Assembly: GCA_002900535.1 (NCBI GenBank)
Contig: MUGC01000013.1
Span: 1-13,343, forward strand
Source of the DNA: Thermoplasmata archaeon M9B1D
GTDB lineage: Archaea; Thermoplasmatota; E2; DHVEG-1
DNA length: 13,343 nt
Direction: 5' to 3'
The position numbers were made by a program, and so were the translations under genes. This document shows positions 1 through 9,600 of the stretch, piece by piece; the first letter of the stretch is position 1, and each line of letters begins with the position of its first letter. The notes under the pieces were generated by a model, which had not been told where the DNA came from, searched no databases, and saw only the letters and a program-made list of their open reading frames with translations.

Positions 1-222
1 ACCAACACATTGGCCACAAGCAGTACATTTATCATAATCCACGATGGGGGGAGCATTAATATCTTTCATAGATATCGCTCCAAAAGGACAAGCATCAACA
101 CAAGGATTACAAGGTATTTCTTGAACACATTCAATAAAAGCAACCCCTTTTTCGAGTTGTTTATCTGAAGGAAGCACTAGATCATCTAATGTTAAAACAC
201 CGTCTTGCTCATATTTTTTCAT
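1..222 (-). CDS. Ferredoxin-type 4Fe-4S subunit of a flavin dehydrogenase complex (partial, C-terminus missing)
   Basis: Reading leftward from ATG at 222 gives 74 residues with no stop before the window edge, so only the N-terminal part is present. Cysteines fall at residues 32, 38, 41 and 45, with Pro after the last, followed by 66, 69 and 72. This is the pattern of a two-cluster [4Fe-4S] ferredoxin, with a longer than usual spacing (five residues) after the first Cys. The start overlaps the stop of the upstream oxidoreductase as ATGA, and a GAGG site at 230-233 lies seven bases before it, so the two are probably translationally coupled. In related complexes (archaeal dye-linked proline dehydrogenases and similar amino-acid dehydrogenases) such a subunit carries electrons between flavin subunits. 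That role is inferred from the neighbour. No signal peptide is visible, so it is probably cytoplasmic. Confidence 0.85.
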   Translation of the reverse strand, partial: MKKYEQDGVLTLDDLVLPSDKQLEKGVAFIECVQEIPCNPCVDACPFGAISMKDINAPPIVDYDKCTACGQCVG

Positions 223-1676
223 TTTCTATCCTCAAACAGTTTTTTAATTTTATTTTTCCCAACTCGTGGTTTTTCACCAAAAGGGCCCTCTCTTAATCTC
301 TCCAACTCTTCTATGTACTGTTTTTTTAATCTTTTTGCATTTTTATCAAAACCAATTGAAAAGGCAGCTGATACACCAGCGATTTTTCCCTCTATCATAG
401 CAGTTGATGCCTCTTCTATACCAGATGAATCTCCAGCAACATACACATTTGGAACCGTTGTCTTCATATCCTCATCATGAAGAGCGACAAACCCACCAGC
501 TTCACCAACAAACTCCATTTCTACACCTACTTGTGAAAGAAGCCTAGTGGAAGGAGTTAACCCCACAGCGAGACACACTGTATCACAACTAACTTTTTCT
601 TCAGAACCAGGAACAGGCTGCCAGTTTTTATCAAGTTTTACAACTATTACACCTTCAACTTTATCTTTCCCGTATACTTCTTTTATCGAATGTGATGTTT
701 GAATTGGAACACCACATCTACGCAGTTTTGCAGCATGCACATGATACCCACCTATTATCGGCATTGCCTCTAATACCCTATCTACCTTTATTCCTGCCTG
801 CAAGAGTTGATATGAAACAATAAGACCAACATTTCCAGCTCCAACCATTACTACCTTGTCACCTGGTTTAACACCATAAACATTCATAAGAGTCTGCACA
901 GCACCTGCACCATATACCCCCGGAAGATCATTTCCAGGGAAAAGTAGCATATTTTCCATTGCACCCGTAGAAAAAACAACAGCTTTCACATTTACTTCGT
1001 ATAAGCTTTCTTCATAATCATCTCTTTTTAATAATGCAAATTTATGTTTACCTTTTTCACCTTCATAGTACCCTATAACCGTTGAGTTTAACATAATTTT
1101 TATTTTACCTTTACTCTCTTGACTTCTAAGCTCTTTTTCCAAATCTACCGCGATTTGTATACCTCTAGTACCTGCTTTTTCATGTTTCGAACCAAAAAAC
1201 TTATGTGTTTGTTTTACCAACTGTCCCCCCATCTGCAGGTTTTCATCAACAAGAACTACTCGTGCACCCTGATTTAATGCTTCAATACTAGCACACATAC
1301 CAGCAGGACCAGCTCCAACCACAAGGATATCTGTACTTATTAGTTCCTTTGTTTTTCTTTTAAATTCTGCACTAGGTTTCTTTGCAAATTTATCCTGCAT
1401 TTCAACATGAACACCTTTTTTAAGCGGTGCAATACATGTACGAACATTAGGAACTCCTTCCACCCTCATAAGACAAGATGAGCATTTTCCAATTCCACAA
1501 AAAAACCCCCTCGGCCTATCATATTTAAGACTTCTTGTAAACGTTTTAACACCATTTGCATGTAAAGCTGATGCTATTGAATCACTAGGATAACCTTCCA
1601 TTTTTTTTAAATTAAAATAAAAAGGAATTTTTTTACCATATTCAAACTCAAGGATAGGATGTTTCTTTATTCTCAA
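219..1676 (-). CDS. FAD/NAD-dependent oxidoreductase with N-terminal [2Fe-2S] domain (proline/sarcosine dehydrogenase alpha- or HcnB-like)
   Basis: The protein has 485 residues. An N-terminal Fer2_4-like domain (about 5-90) carries C60, C65, C68 and C81 in the C-x4-C-x2-C-x12-C spacing of a [2Fe-2S] site. An FAD-binding Rossmann motif GAGPAG lies at 121-126, a second dinucleotide motif GAGNVG at 279-284, and a C-terminal AGD at 414-416 completes the FAD fold. This order matches the alpha subunits of sarcosine oxidase, archaeal dye-linked L-proline dehydrogenase and opine oxidase, and resembles HcnB. The substrate cannot be told from this subunit alone; the amine-oxidising beta subunit would lie beyond the left edge. 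The start codon is TTG at 1676: an in-frame TAG lies two codons upstream, and the next ATG (residue 26) would cut into the iron-sulfur domain. The gene has its own TATA box and overlaps the downstream ferredoxin by four bases. Confidence 0.88.
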   Translation of the reverse strand: MRIKKHPILEFEYGKKIPFYFNLKKMEGYPSDSIASALHANGVKTFTRSLKYDRPRGFFCGIGKCSSCLMRVEGVPNVRTCIAPLKKGVHVEMQDKFAKKPSAEFKRKTKELISTDILVVGAGPAGMCASIEALNQGARVVLVDENLQMGGQLVKQTHKFFGSKHEKAGTRGIQIAVDLEKELRSQESKGKIKIMLNSTVIGYYEGEKGKHKFALLKRDDYEESLYEVNVKAVVFSTGAMENMLLFPGNDLPGVYGAGAVQTLMNVYGVKPGDKVVMVGAGNVGLIVSYQLLQAGIKVDRVLEAMPIIGGYHVHAAKLRRCGVPIQTSHSIKEVYGKDKVEGVIVVKLDKNWQPVPGSEEKVSCDTVCLAVGLTPSTRLLSQVGVEMEFVGEAGGFVALHDEDMKTTVPNVYVAGDSSGIEEASTAMIEGKIAGVSAAFSIGFDKNAKRLKKQYIEELERLREGPFGEKPRVGKNKIKKLFEDRK

Positions 1677-1707
1677 AACCTAAAGCCCCACCCCTAAATA
1701 ACAGATG

Positions 1708-1718
1708 TATATAAAAAT
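1708..1718 (-). promoter_or_regulatory. TATA box of the oxidoreductase/ferredoxin operon
   Basis: On the minus strand the sequence reads ATTTTTATATA. About 26 bases further on, transcription would start near 1684-1688, giving a leader of only about 10 bases before the TTG start. A G-rich stretch (GGGGTGGGG) sits around the expected start site. The box follows directly after the oligo-T tract ending the polymerase operon, so the redox genes look separately transcribed. Confidence 0.6.
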
Positions 1719-1727
1719 TGTTATGAT

Positions 1728-1743
1728 AAAAAAATAAAAAAAA
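1728..1743 (-). terminator. Oligo-T terminator of the RNA polymerase operon
   Basis: On the minus strand a T8-A-T7 tract begins 6 bases after the nusA stop codon. Archaeal RNA polymerase terminates at such runs without needing a hairpin. It separates nusA from the TATA box of the next unit. Confidence 0.6.
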
Positions 1744-1748
1744 TATTT

Positions 1749-2174
1749 TTATTTTATTTGCACATCTTTAAAGGAGTGATGTCTTTGCGCAAGTTGCCGA
1801 ATGATTTCTATGTTTTTTCCACCTTTACCTATGATTTTTGATTTATCACTAACTTGTACTTCAATTTTTGCAACCAGGGAATCATCCTCGCCTTCAATTG
1901 TTACATTTTTAATCTTATATGGTTTACAAAGGTTTATTATAAACTGTTCTTTATTAGGAGAATATTCTACAAACTTAATGGTTTTTTTGAAAACTCCTCT
2001 TAATTTTTCAAGATTTTTTGCTTTTATCCCAATAGCTGCACCAAGTTGACCCTGTCGCACTATAAATATAAGTTTATCATCTTCTATTACACAATCAATT
2101 ATATCTGTCTTAGTAATTTTAGATGCCATGTTTATGTATTGCATGTTTTCGTTAGAAAGTAAAATATCTGTCAT
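1749..2174 (-). CDS. nusA: Archaeal NusA-like transcription factor with two KH domains
   Basis: This 141-residue protein has the size of archaeal NusA, which lacks the N-terminal RNAP-binding and S1 domains of the bacterial protein. The first KH domain spans about 35-75 and has a degenerate loop (GIKA at 49-52). The second has an intact GKGG loop at 116-119 followed by NIEIIRQLAQ. It is expected to bind RNA at the elongation complex. It is the last gene of the polymerase operon, 10 bases after rpl30e, with an AAGGGA ribosome-binding site overlapping the rpl30e stop codon. In most archaea rps12 and rps7 follow nusA; here a terminator and an unrelated gene do. Confidence 0.93.
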   Translation of the reverse strand: MTDILLSNENMQYINMASKITKTDIIDCVIEDDKLIFIVRQGQLGAAIGIKAKNLEKLRGVFKKTIKFVEYSPNKEQFIINLCKPYKIKNVTIEGEDDSLVAKIEVQVSDKSKIIGKGGKNIEIIRQLAQRHHSFKDVQIK

Positions 2175-2184
2175 TATATTCCCT

Positions 2185-2484
2185 TTACTTATTTTTAATA
2201 AGATTCAAAATTTTACTACCACCATCATCAAGTACTGCAAAAACAGATACTGCAAATGATTTACCACATGTGTAACCAAGGTTAATTGAGTTAGAATCAG
2301 AATAATAAATAGGTATTTTTTTCTCTTTTGCAAGATCAGATATTTCAATTTTATATGGACAATTACTTGAAATTACTATTAGTTGAGCAGATCCACTGTT
2401 TACTGCTTGTTTTGTTTGTTTTGCACCAATTTTTACTTTACCTTTTTTAACAGTATTTTTTAAAACTTTTTCAACTTCTACCAT
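2185..2484 (-). CDS. rpl30e: 50S ribosomal protein L30e
   Basis: The 99-residue basic protein has the L7Ae/L30e fold signature: an N-terminal KVKIGAKQTKQAVNSGSAQL segment, a central LIVISSNCP strand and turn, and the IPIYYSDSNSINLG stretch leading to CGKSFAVSVFAVLD. It is a component of the large ribosomal subunit that binds kink-turn-like RNA. Its place between rpoA2 and nusA is the standard archaeal arrangement. The ATG lies five bases after the rpoA2 stop and is served by an AGGGG site inside the end of rpoA2. Confidence 0.95.
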   Translation of the reverse strand: MVEVEKVLKNTVKKGKVKIGAKQTKQAVNSGSAQLIVISSNCPYKIEISDLAKEKKIPIYYSDSNSINLGYTCGKSFAVSVFAVLDDGGSKILNLIKNK

Positions 2485-2488
2485 TATT

Positions 2489-3961
2489 TTATTTCCCCTT
2501 CTTTTTTTGTGTTTTCATAACAAGTTCAACTGCACCTGTTCCAAGGTTTACTGGTTGTCCTACGATAATATTTTCAGCAACACCACCTAGTTTATCTGTT
2601 TCACCTTTTCTCGCAGCTTGCAACAAATGACTAACTGTTATTTCAAATGCAGCACGTGATAAAACTGATTCTTTTTCTTTACTAACACCATGACGTCCAA
2701 TTGCTCTAATTGTTCCATCAGCAGTCATTACATCTGCAACTAGCATAATATGACGAAGATCCACGTTTAAACCTTGTTCTGAAAGTGTATTATTTGCTTC
2801 TTGAATTATCATATTTCTCGCTGCTTCTATTCCAAGTACTCGACCTACTGATTGTATATCATTTGTAGTAGTTCTATAGGGATCAACACCCTCGATTTCA
2901 AGAACTTTTTCAAGGTTACTACCCTCACTATATATAACATAACCCTCATTTGGTTCTTTTCTAATAATAATACGCTTTATCCCATCTATACCCTTAACTT
3001 GCATATTTTTCAATGTTTCATTCACATCAAGTAATTTTTTGTAACTAGGTTCATCAAGAGTTATTTTAATTGTATCTTTTTCTATTTTAGCATCTATTCC
3101 TCTTATCTTGTTAATAATCTCTGTTAAATCCTCAAGTGAGATATCTTTATTTTTTATTGTCTTAATATTAGGTTTAACTATAATTACAAGATTAGTAAGA
3201 TCAGTTTCAATATCTGCAATAGTATTTAGATTAGTAATTTCAATCTGATTTGCTACTTGTTTTGCAAGATCTGAATTTAATTTGTACTCATCTCTCAAAT
3301 AAATATTCATCATAGGAGTTGAAGGAATTGATCTAGCATCAACTATTTCAATTAAACGTGGAAGACCTAAAGTAACATTAATTTCCGCAACTCCTGCATA
3401 GTGAAAAGTTCTCATCGTCATCTGAGTACCCGGCTCACCAATACTTTGCGCTCCAACAATCCCACATGCTTCAGACGGATCAACAATATTTTTTTCGTAC
3501 CCGTTAAAAGCTCTGTTAATTATTTCCTTAAGTTTAGGTTTAAGCTCTTTTTCATTAATTACTTTCATAACAATGCCATCAATTACTGAAAGAGGTAAAA
3601 AACGATCTTTAAGAATTGTTACAACTTCTTTTCTAATCTTTTTCATCTCAGGCGATTCTTCAACTAGTACTCTAGGTGGAACAATTATTTTTTTAACAAC
3701 TGTTTTTTCTTTTACTGGCTTTTTTTCCTCTTTTATTTTCGCCTCAACTTTTTTAACCTTAGTTTTTTTTCCTTTTTTCACTGGTTTTTTAACTTCTTTA
3801 ACAGTTTTTTTAGGCTTTGTTTTTATTGTTTTCTTTTTTTCTTCCTTAACCGGTTCTTTAACTATAGTTTTTTTCACAAGAGTCTTTTTTGTTTTTATTT
3901 GTTTCTTTGCTTTTTTTTCCTCTTTTTTGCTTTTTGCCTTCGTTTCAGGTTTTTTAGCCAT
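2489..3961 (-). CDS. rpoA2: DNA-directed RNA polymerase subunit A'' (Rpo1C) with lysine-rich N-terminal extension
   Basis: The protein has 490 residues and forms the C-terminal part of the split largest subunit. The conserved body starts near residue 100. It contains the GIVGAQSIGEPGTQMTMRTF trigger-loop region (about 167-186), and the ending with AFEITVSHLLQAARKGE and GQPVNLGTGAVEL is canonical. Archaeal A'' proteins are usually about 380-400 residues. The excess is an N-terminal segment (1 to about 92) with about 41 lysines in its first 90 residues, alternating with Glu, Thr, Val and Pro, without predicted fold. It resembles histone-H1-like tails and may contact DNA or RNA (inference). The ATG overlaps the rpoA1 stop by one base (TAATG), with a GGGAGG site just upstream. 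The next in-frame Met is residue 105, which would remove the extension and start inside the conserved part, so the long start is favoured. Confidence 0.96.
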   Translation of the reverse strand: MAKKPETKAKSKKEEKKAKKQIKTKKTLVKKTIVKEPVKEEKKKTIKTKPKKTVKEVKKPVKKGKKTKVKKVEAKIKEEKKPVKEKTVVKKIIVPPRVLVEESPEMKKIRKEVVTILKDRFLPLSVIDGIVMKVINEKELKPKLKEIINRAFNGYEKNIVDPSEACGIVGAQSIGEPGTQMTMRTFHYAGVAEINVTLGLPRLIEIVDARSIPSTPMMNIYLRDEYKLNSDLAKQVANQIEITNLNTIADIETDLTNLVIIVKPNIKTIKNKDISLEDLTEIINKIRGIDAKIEKDTIKITLDEPSYKKLLDVNETLKNMQVKGIDGIKRIIIRKEPNEGYVIYSEGSNLEKVLEIEGVDPYRTTTNDIQSVGRVLGIEAARNMIIQEANNTLSEQGLNVDLRHIMLVADVMTADGTIRAIGRHGVSKEKESVLSRAAFEITVSHLLQAARKGETDKLGGVAENIIVGQPVNLGTGAVELVMKTQKKKGK

Positions 3962-6633
3962 TAGTTACCCTCCCTGATATCAGCGATTATTCGGTTTAAA
4001 TCTACAGCATTTCCATTGATACTTCGCGCTGGATCGATACCATCTTCTCCATATATGAATTGAATTATTTGCCCTCCAGAGTGCCGAACAGTTCCATCGT
4101 TTTCTACTTTTAAATCTTCTAAAGCATTAATTAAACGTCTTTGCATATACCCAGAACGAGATGTTCGAACTGCTGTATCAACAAGCCCTTCTCTGCCCCC
4201 CATTGAATGGAAGAAATACTCAGTTGGGGTAAGCCCAGTTTTATAACATGATGCAACAAAACCTTTAGCACTAGCACCAAGATCACCTTTTTTGAAATGT
4301 GGTAATGTTCTATATTGATATCCACGATGAATTCGCTCACCACGAACTGCTTGTTGACCAACACAACCACTCATCTGAGAAAGATTTAGCATAGAGCCAC
4401 GTGCTCCAGATTTTGCCATAATAACAGCACTATTGTTTAACCCAAGGTGTTTACCTGCGATTTCTCCAGCCATATCACGAGCACGACCTGTAACTCGCAT
4501 GATCTCCATTTCAAGGGTTTCTTCAAGACTACGCCCAGGTAAACTTTCAAGTTCTTCATTTTCATAGGCTTTTACCAGACTACGTATTTTTTTCATAGCC
4601 TTATCAAGACCTTCAGCAATTTGTCTTTTTGCTTCCTCAGGTATATCCTCATCATCAATTGCAGTTGTAAAACCAAATAAAGTAATCGCAGTAATACCCA
4701 TTTTTGTGACATTATCAATAAATTCCCTACCAGCATCCATACCATGATCACGCATAATACGATCAAGAACACGACCTTTGAACGCACCAATACTGTTTTC
4801 ATCAACTGTGCCTTGTAAAAGTCTACCCTTTTTTATTATAACATATGAATCATATGGACATTTTGGAGCAGTACAAACATCACAGTTTAAACAAGTTTTT
4901 GATCGATATTCAATGTTTAAATCATCTGGTAAAAGTGTACTAAAAACATCTTTACCCGATACATATTTCTTACCTTTTTCTTCAATAACTTTCGGTAGTT
5001 TACCTTCATATTTAACAGCTGAAAGAATATGAGAAGCATAATCATAAGAAATTTTCCTATCTTTGTGAGTTAATAAAAAACAACCGCTAATATGATCATG
5101 AATACCCCCTATAATTGCACCACCAAAACGAGGTGAAAGAATATTTTCTTGAACTTTCATTAAAATTTCTGCTTCCGCTTGAGCTTCTTCTCCTTGAAGC
5201 AAATGGAGATTCATTTCATCACCATCAAAATCAGCGTTATACGGTGGACAAACACTTAGATTAAACCGGAAAGTTTTATTTGGAACTACTTTAACGCGAT
5301 GCGCCATCATACTCATTCGATGTAATGATGGCTGACGATTAAACAAGGTTATATCCCCATTCATTAGCTGTCTTTCAATAATATTACCGATTTCTATTTT
5401 TTCTGCAACCTCTGCGGCATTCCTCTCTGTTACTTTTATTCTTTGTTTCATACCTTCTGTGTCTCTTATAACATAATTTACAGAGGGAATGTAATCTTCA
5501 TTGTCTACTGTTGTTTCTGATTTATAGCTAATCATTTTTTTACACCAGTCAATATTATGAGTAGTAACTTTTACTGGAACAGTTAGCTCTTTTGCAATTT
5601 CCATGGGAACACCAAGTTCATTGATACTAAGGTTTGGATCTGGAGAAATGACAGTCCGAGCACTAAAATTGACACGTTTACCAGAAAGATTACTTCTAAA
5701 ACGTCCCTCTTTACCCTTTAATCTCTGGGCAAGAGTTTTTAATGGCCGACCAGAACGATGACGAGCAGGTGGTATACCGCTAGTCTGATTATCAAGATAA
5801 GTGGTTATATGATACTGAAGTAACTCCCATAAATCCTCAACAATTAGTTGAGGCGCACCAGCATCACGATTTTCTTGAAGACGCTGATTAATACGAATAA
5901 CATCTACAAGTTTATGAGTAAGATCATCTTCAGATCTTTCACCAGATTCAAGTGTTACACTAGGGCGAACAGTTACAGGTGGAACAGGTAAAACTGTTAG
6001 AATCATCCATTCAGGACGAGCAGATTTCCGATCAATGTCAAGAAGTGGTAAATCATCATCAGGAATTTTTTCAAGCCATTCCCTAACTTCTGAAGGAGTT
6101 AATTTTTTACCATTTTCACGAAGACTTGTAGGTTTGTCAAGTTCTATTTTACCTACCTCACGACCACAATGAGGACATTTTTCAGATTTAACACATTCTT
6201 TAACAATTTGTTTTAGAAGATAAGTATTGTCTCTTCCTTCTGTGACGTATTTTTTAAGCTCTTGTATAAAATCTTCTTTTTGTTTAGGAGTAAGTAAAAG
6301 CTTTCCGCATTCTCGACAAGTAGACCTTAGACAATCACGTATTGATTTAACTAAACCCACATGTATAACAGGCATTGCTAAATCAATATGCCCAAAATGA
6401 CCGGGACACTTATCTTTTCCAACTCGAAGCCCACAGGTCTTACAACGTAAACCCGGCTCTATTACACCAAGACGAGGATCCATGAGGCCCATTGCAATAG
6501 GAAAACCATCATCATCATAGGTATCAGCAGTAATAACTTTTGTAGCACTCATTTTTCGAATTTCATTTGGTGAAAGAAGTGAAAATGAAATACTACCAAT
6601 CTTTTTTGTTATACTTTTAGCTCTTTCTGCCAT
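3961..6633 (-). CDS. rpoA1: DNA-directed RNA polymerase subunit A' (Rpo1N)
   Basis: At 890 residues this is a normal-length A' subunit, holding the clamp and the catalytic core. The absolutely conserved NADFDGDEMN motif lies at 466-475, with the three Mg-binding Asp residues at 468, 470 and 472. Zinc ligands are C64, C67, C76 and H79 in the clamp, and a second set at C106, C109, C153 and C156. A further four-Cys group at 581, 584, 587 and 592 appears before the GRLLQGTVDE segment; I recall similar inserts in other euryarchaeal A' subunits. The start chosen is ATG at 6633, with a G6 run eight bases upstream. An in-frame ATG at 6708 would overlap rpoB by 59 bases and add a 25-residue leader unlike the family, so it is rejected. 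The chain ends at the usual A'/A'' split, RIIADIREGN. Confidence 0.97.
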   Translation of the reverse strand: MAERAKSITKKIGSISFSLLSPNEIRKMSATKVITADTYDDDGFPIAMGLMDPRLGVIEPGLRCKTCGLRVGKDKCPGHFGHIDLAMPVIHVGLVKSIRDCLRSTCRECGKLLLTPKQKEDFIQELKKYVTEGRDNTYLLKQIVKECVKSEKCPHCGREVGKIELDKPTSLRENGKKLTPSEVREWLEKIPDDDLPLLDIDRKSARPEWMILTVLPVPPVTVRPSVTLESGERSEDDLTHKLVDVIRINQRLQENRDAGAPQLIVEDLWELLQYHITTYLDNQTSGIPPARHRSGRPLKTLAQRLKGKEGRFRSNLSGKRVNFSARTVISPDPNLSINELGVPMEIAKELTVPVKVTTHNIDWCKKMISYKSETTVDNEDYIPSVNYVIRDTEGMKQRIKVTERNAAEVAEKIEIGNIIERQLMNGDITLFNRQPSLHRMSMMAHRVKVVPNKTFRFNLSVCPPYNADFDGDEMNLHLLQGEEAQAEAEILMKVQENILSPRFGGAIIGGIHDHISGCFLLTHKDRKISYDYASHILSAVKYEGKLPKVIEEKGKKYVSGKDVFSTLLPDDLNIEYRSKTCLNCDVCTAPKCPYDSYVIIKKGRLLQGTVDENSIGAFKGRVLDRIMRDHGMDAGREFIDNVTKMGITAITLFGFTTAIDDEDIPEEAKRQIAEGLDKAMKKIRSLVKAYENEELESLPGRSLEETLEMEIMRVTGRARDMAGEIAGKHLGLNNSAVIMAKSGARGSMLNLSQMSGCVGQQAVRGERIHRGYQYRTLPHFKKGDLGASAKGFVASCYKTGLTPTEYFFHSMGGREGLVDTAVRTSRSGYMQRRLINALEDLKVENDGTVRHSGGQIIQFIYGEDGIDPARSINGNAVDLNRIIADIREGN

Positions 6634-6649
6634 TTTATTATCCCCCCAA

Positions 6650-9600
6650 CTATACAAGTGACTCCAATCTAATTCTTGGTGCAATAACCAAAGATTTAAG
6701 TTCATCAATCAGCAGTTTAAATGCATAGCTCATCTCAATTGGATATATATCTGCTCTATCTCCGCAAACTGGGCAACGTAACCCTCCATGTCGATCTTGT
6801 ATTGCTACATGGCCACATGTATTACAAATAAATTTAATAGTAAGATCAGATTCATCAAGTAATCTATCTTTAATAACCATTGATGCTCCATGACCTATTA
6901 AGCAATCCCTTTCCATTTCTCCAAAACGAAGACCACCCTCTCGAGCACGACCTTCAGTTGGCTGACGGGTTAAAATTTGTACAGGTCCACGAGAACGAGC
7001 ATGTATCTTACCTGCTACCATATGATGTAATTTCTGATAATATATACATCCAACGAAAATATCACATTCAAGTGGTTTTCCTGTCTCACCATTATAAAGT
7101 CTTTCTTTGCCATTATGTTTAAAACCATTCTCAATGAGTATTTTTCTTAGTACTTCTTCTGGTTCTCCTCCAAATGCAGTACCATCAACGGTTCTTCCTT
7201 CAAGCGCTCCTATCTTTCCACCGATCATTTCAAGAACATGACCTACGGTCATACGGCTTGGAATTGCATGTGGATTGATAATAAGATCAGGGCTCATACC
7301 TTGTTCAGTAAATGGCATGTTTTCTTGTGGTACAAGAAGCCCTATCACTCCCTTTTGACCATGTTTACTTGCGAATTTATCTCCATACTCTGGAATTCTC
7401 TGCTCACGAACTTTTATTTTAACCATACGAGAGCCATTAACTGACTCAGATAGCATCACTTTGTCAACAGTACCTCCTTCTCCATGTTGTACTGTTACTG
7501 AAGTTTCACGTCTTTTCTGAGGTGTCAAAAAATCAGTCGGTTCCTCAAGGAAACGAGGTGGTGAAGTTTTACCAATTAAAACATCTCCACCATTTACATC
7601 ACATTCTGGTGAAATTAAACCATCCTCACTTAGACTAATGTATGCTTCTTCGCTTCTAACCCCTCGACAATCAGGGTCTGGAACCTCAAAATGATCTTCC
7701 TGCCCACCAGGATATCTTTTTTCTTCACTGCTATATGTTCTAAAAAAACTACTACGAGACAACCCACGTTCAACACTTGCTTTACTCATAACAAGCGCAT
7801 CTTCCATGTTGTAACCTTTATATGATGATACAGCGACAATGAAATTCTGACCCGCAGGACGTTCTGCGAATTTTATATATTTAACAGGATGTGTTTGAAC
7901 AATTGGTGCTTGCGGGTAATGCATAAGATGACCACGTGTATCTGGACGTATACGATAGTTAGATGCTCCAAAACCAAGGCTTTGTTTACCCATACCAGCA
8001 CCCATAGTGATACGAGGAGAAGAATTGTGTTCTGGATATGGAACAAGAGATGAACCAATACCAAGAATACACATTGGATCCATTTCCATATGTGTATGAT
8101 CTGAAGTAATATCTCCTTCTTTTAATGCAATAAGTGTGTTTTCTTCTTCCTCTGCATCAATATATTCCACAATTCCTTCATTAATCAAATCAATCCATTT
8201 TTTTCTACCTGTTCTTAAATCATCCATGTATTTTTTTGTTAGAAGAAGTTTACCATTTTCAACGATTACAAGTGGCCTTCTAAGTCGACCACAGTCACAA
8301 TTAACAATAACATCATTTGCATCATCATAAAATGCAACATTAACTTCATTATTTAAAAGTCCCTTACGTCTTCTCTCACGAAGTTTCTGTACTAGTTCTT
8401 TACCATTTGGATGCATACCTATAAGATCCCCATTTAGATAGACACGTGTTCCCGTTGATTTCTTAGTTATCTCTCTTATCCCTAGATCTTTAAGGATTCC
8501 TTCAACTTCTTTTTCAGGAAAACCTTCAGAAATTTCAACTGCAAGTGCCAAGTTTTTAACAAGACCACAATTAGGTCCTTCCGGTGTTTCATTAGGACAA
8601 AGCCTTCCCCACTGTGTAGAATGCAAATCACGAGCCTCAAAATGGGGCTGAGAACGAGTCAATGGCGATGTTACACGGCGCAAGTGACTAAGAACCGCAA
8701 GGTTACTTGTTCTATCTAAAAGTTGAGAAATACCTGCTCTTCCACCCACCCAATTACCTGTTGCAAGAGCATGATGAATTCGTTGACTTAATACATCAGA
8801 TCTAAGACTCGAGCTGATTTTAATTTCTTTACCCTTAGCATGGATTCTTTCAATTTGATATTTAAGATCTTTACATAGCGCTGTAAATGCAACACGAAAT
8901 AAATCCTCCATTAGATCTCCTGCAAGTTTCAAACGTTTGTTAGCATAATGATCTTTATCATCAGGTTCTCTTTTTCCAAGCGCAAGCTCTAGTACTGCCA
9001 TGCCCATACGAGCCATAAAAATAGCTTTTGTAAGACGATCAGTTGGCTCATTTCCAAGATGTGGTAGAAGGTTTTTATCCATTAGTGTTTCAACACGTTT
9101 AACTCGGTATTCTTTAGCTTGACCACCTGCAAATTTTTTTCCAAGATACGCAACTGCTTCTTCTTTGGTAGTTATTCCATATTCATTTGCACATTCCTCA
9201 ATATTTGCAAGAACATAAGGCTCCATTTTCGGATCTACACTGATTACATCAACGATTTCTTCATCGTTTTCCATACCAAGTGATCTTAATAGTATCATTA
9301 AAGGAATCTGACCATATGTGGTTGGTAATGATACCATTAACATTCCATCTTTTTTCTTTTCAACAACTGTTAATGCACGATATCCTTCTTTTTGTGAGAA
9401 AACCTTTGCAACTTCTATATCATGCCCATACCTACTACTAGTTTCGACTAAAACACGGTTTGGCGCAAGATCCTCAACTGTAATCAAAACACGTTCGGTA
9501 CCATTACTAATAAAGTATCCACCAGTATCAAGCGGGTCTTCCTGTAATTGCTGCAGCTCTTTTTTATATTCATCCAAGGTTAACTCATGGCCCTTTTTTT

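Noticed and set aside
3959..3963. rpoA1/rpoA2 junction as a frameshift in one long gene
   Set aside because: The split into A' and A'' at this point is normal in archaea, and the TAATG junction has its own Shine-Dalgarno site.
3573..3977. Plus-strand frame of 134 codons rich in Phe and Ser, membrane-like
   Set aside because: It is the mirror of the lysine codons (AAA/AAG) of the RpoA'' tail, which read as Phe and Leu in reverse.
6634..6708. Longer rpoA1 with an ATG at 6708 overlapping rpoB
   Set aside because: The extra 25 residues do not look like the family, and the ATG at 6633 has a G6 ribosome-binding site at normal distance.
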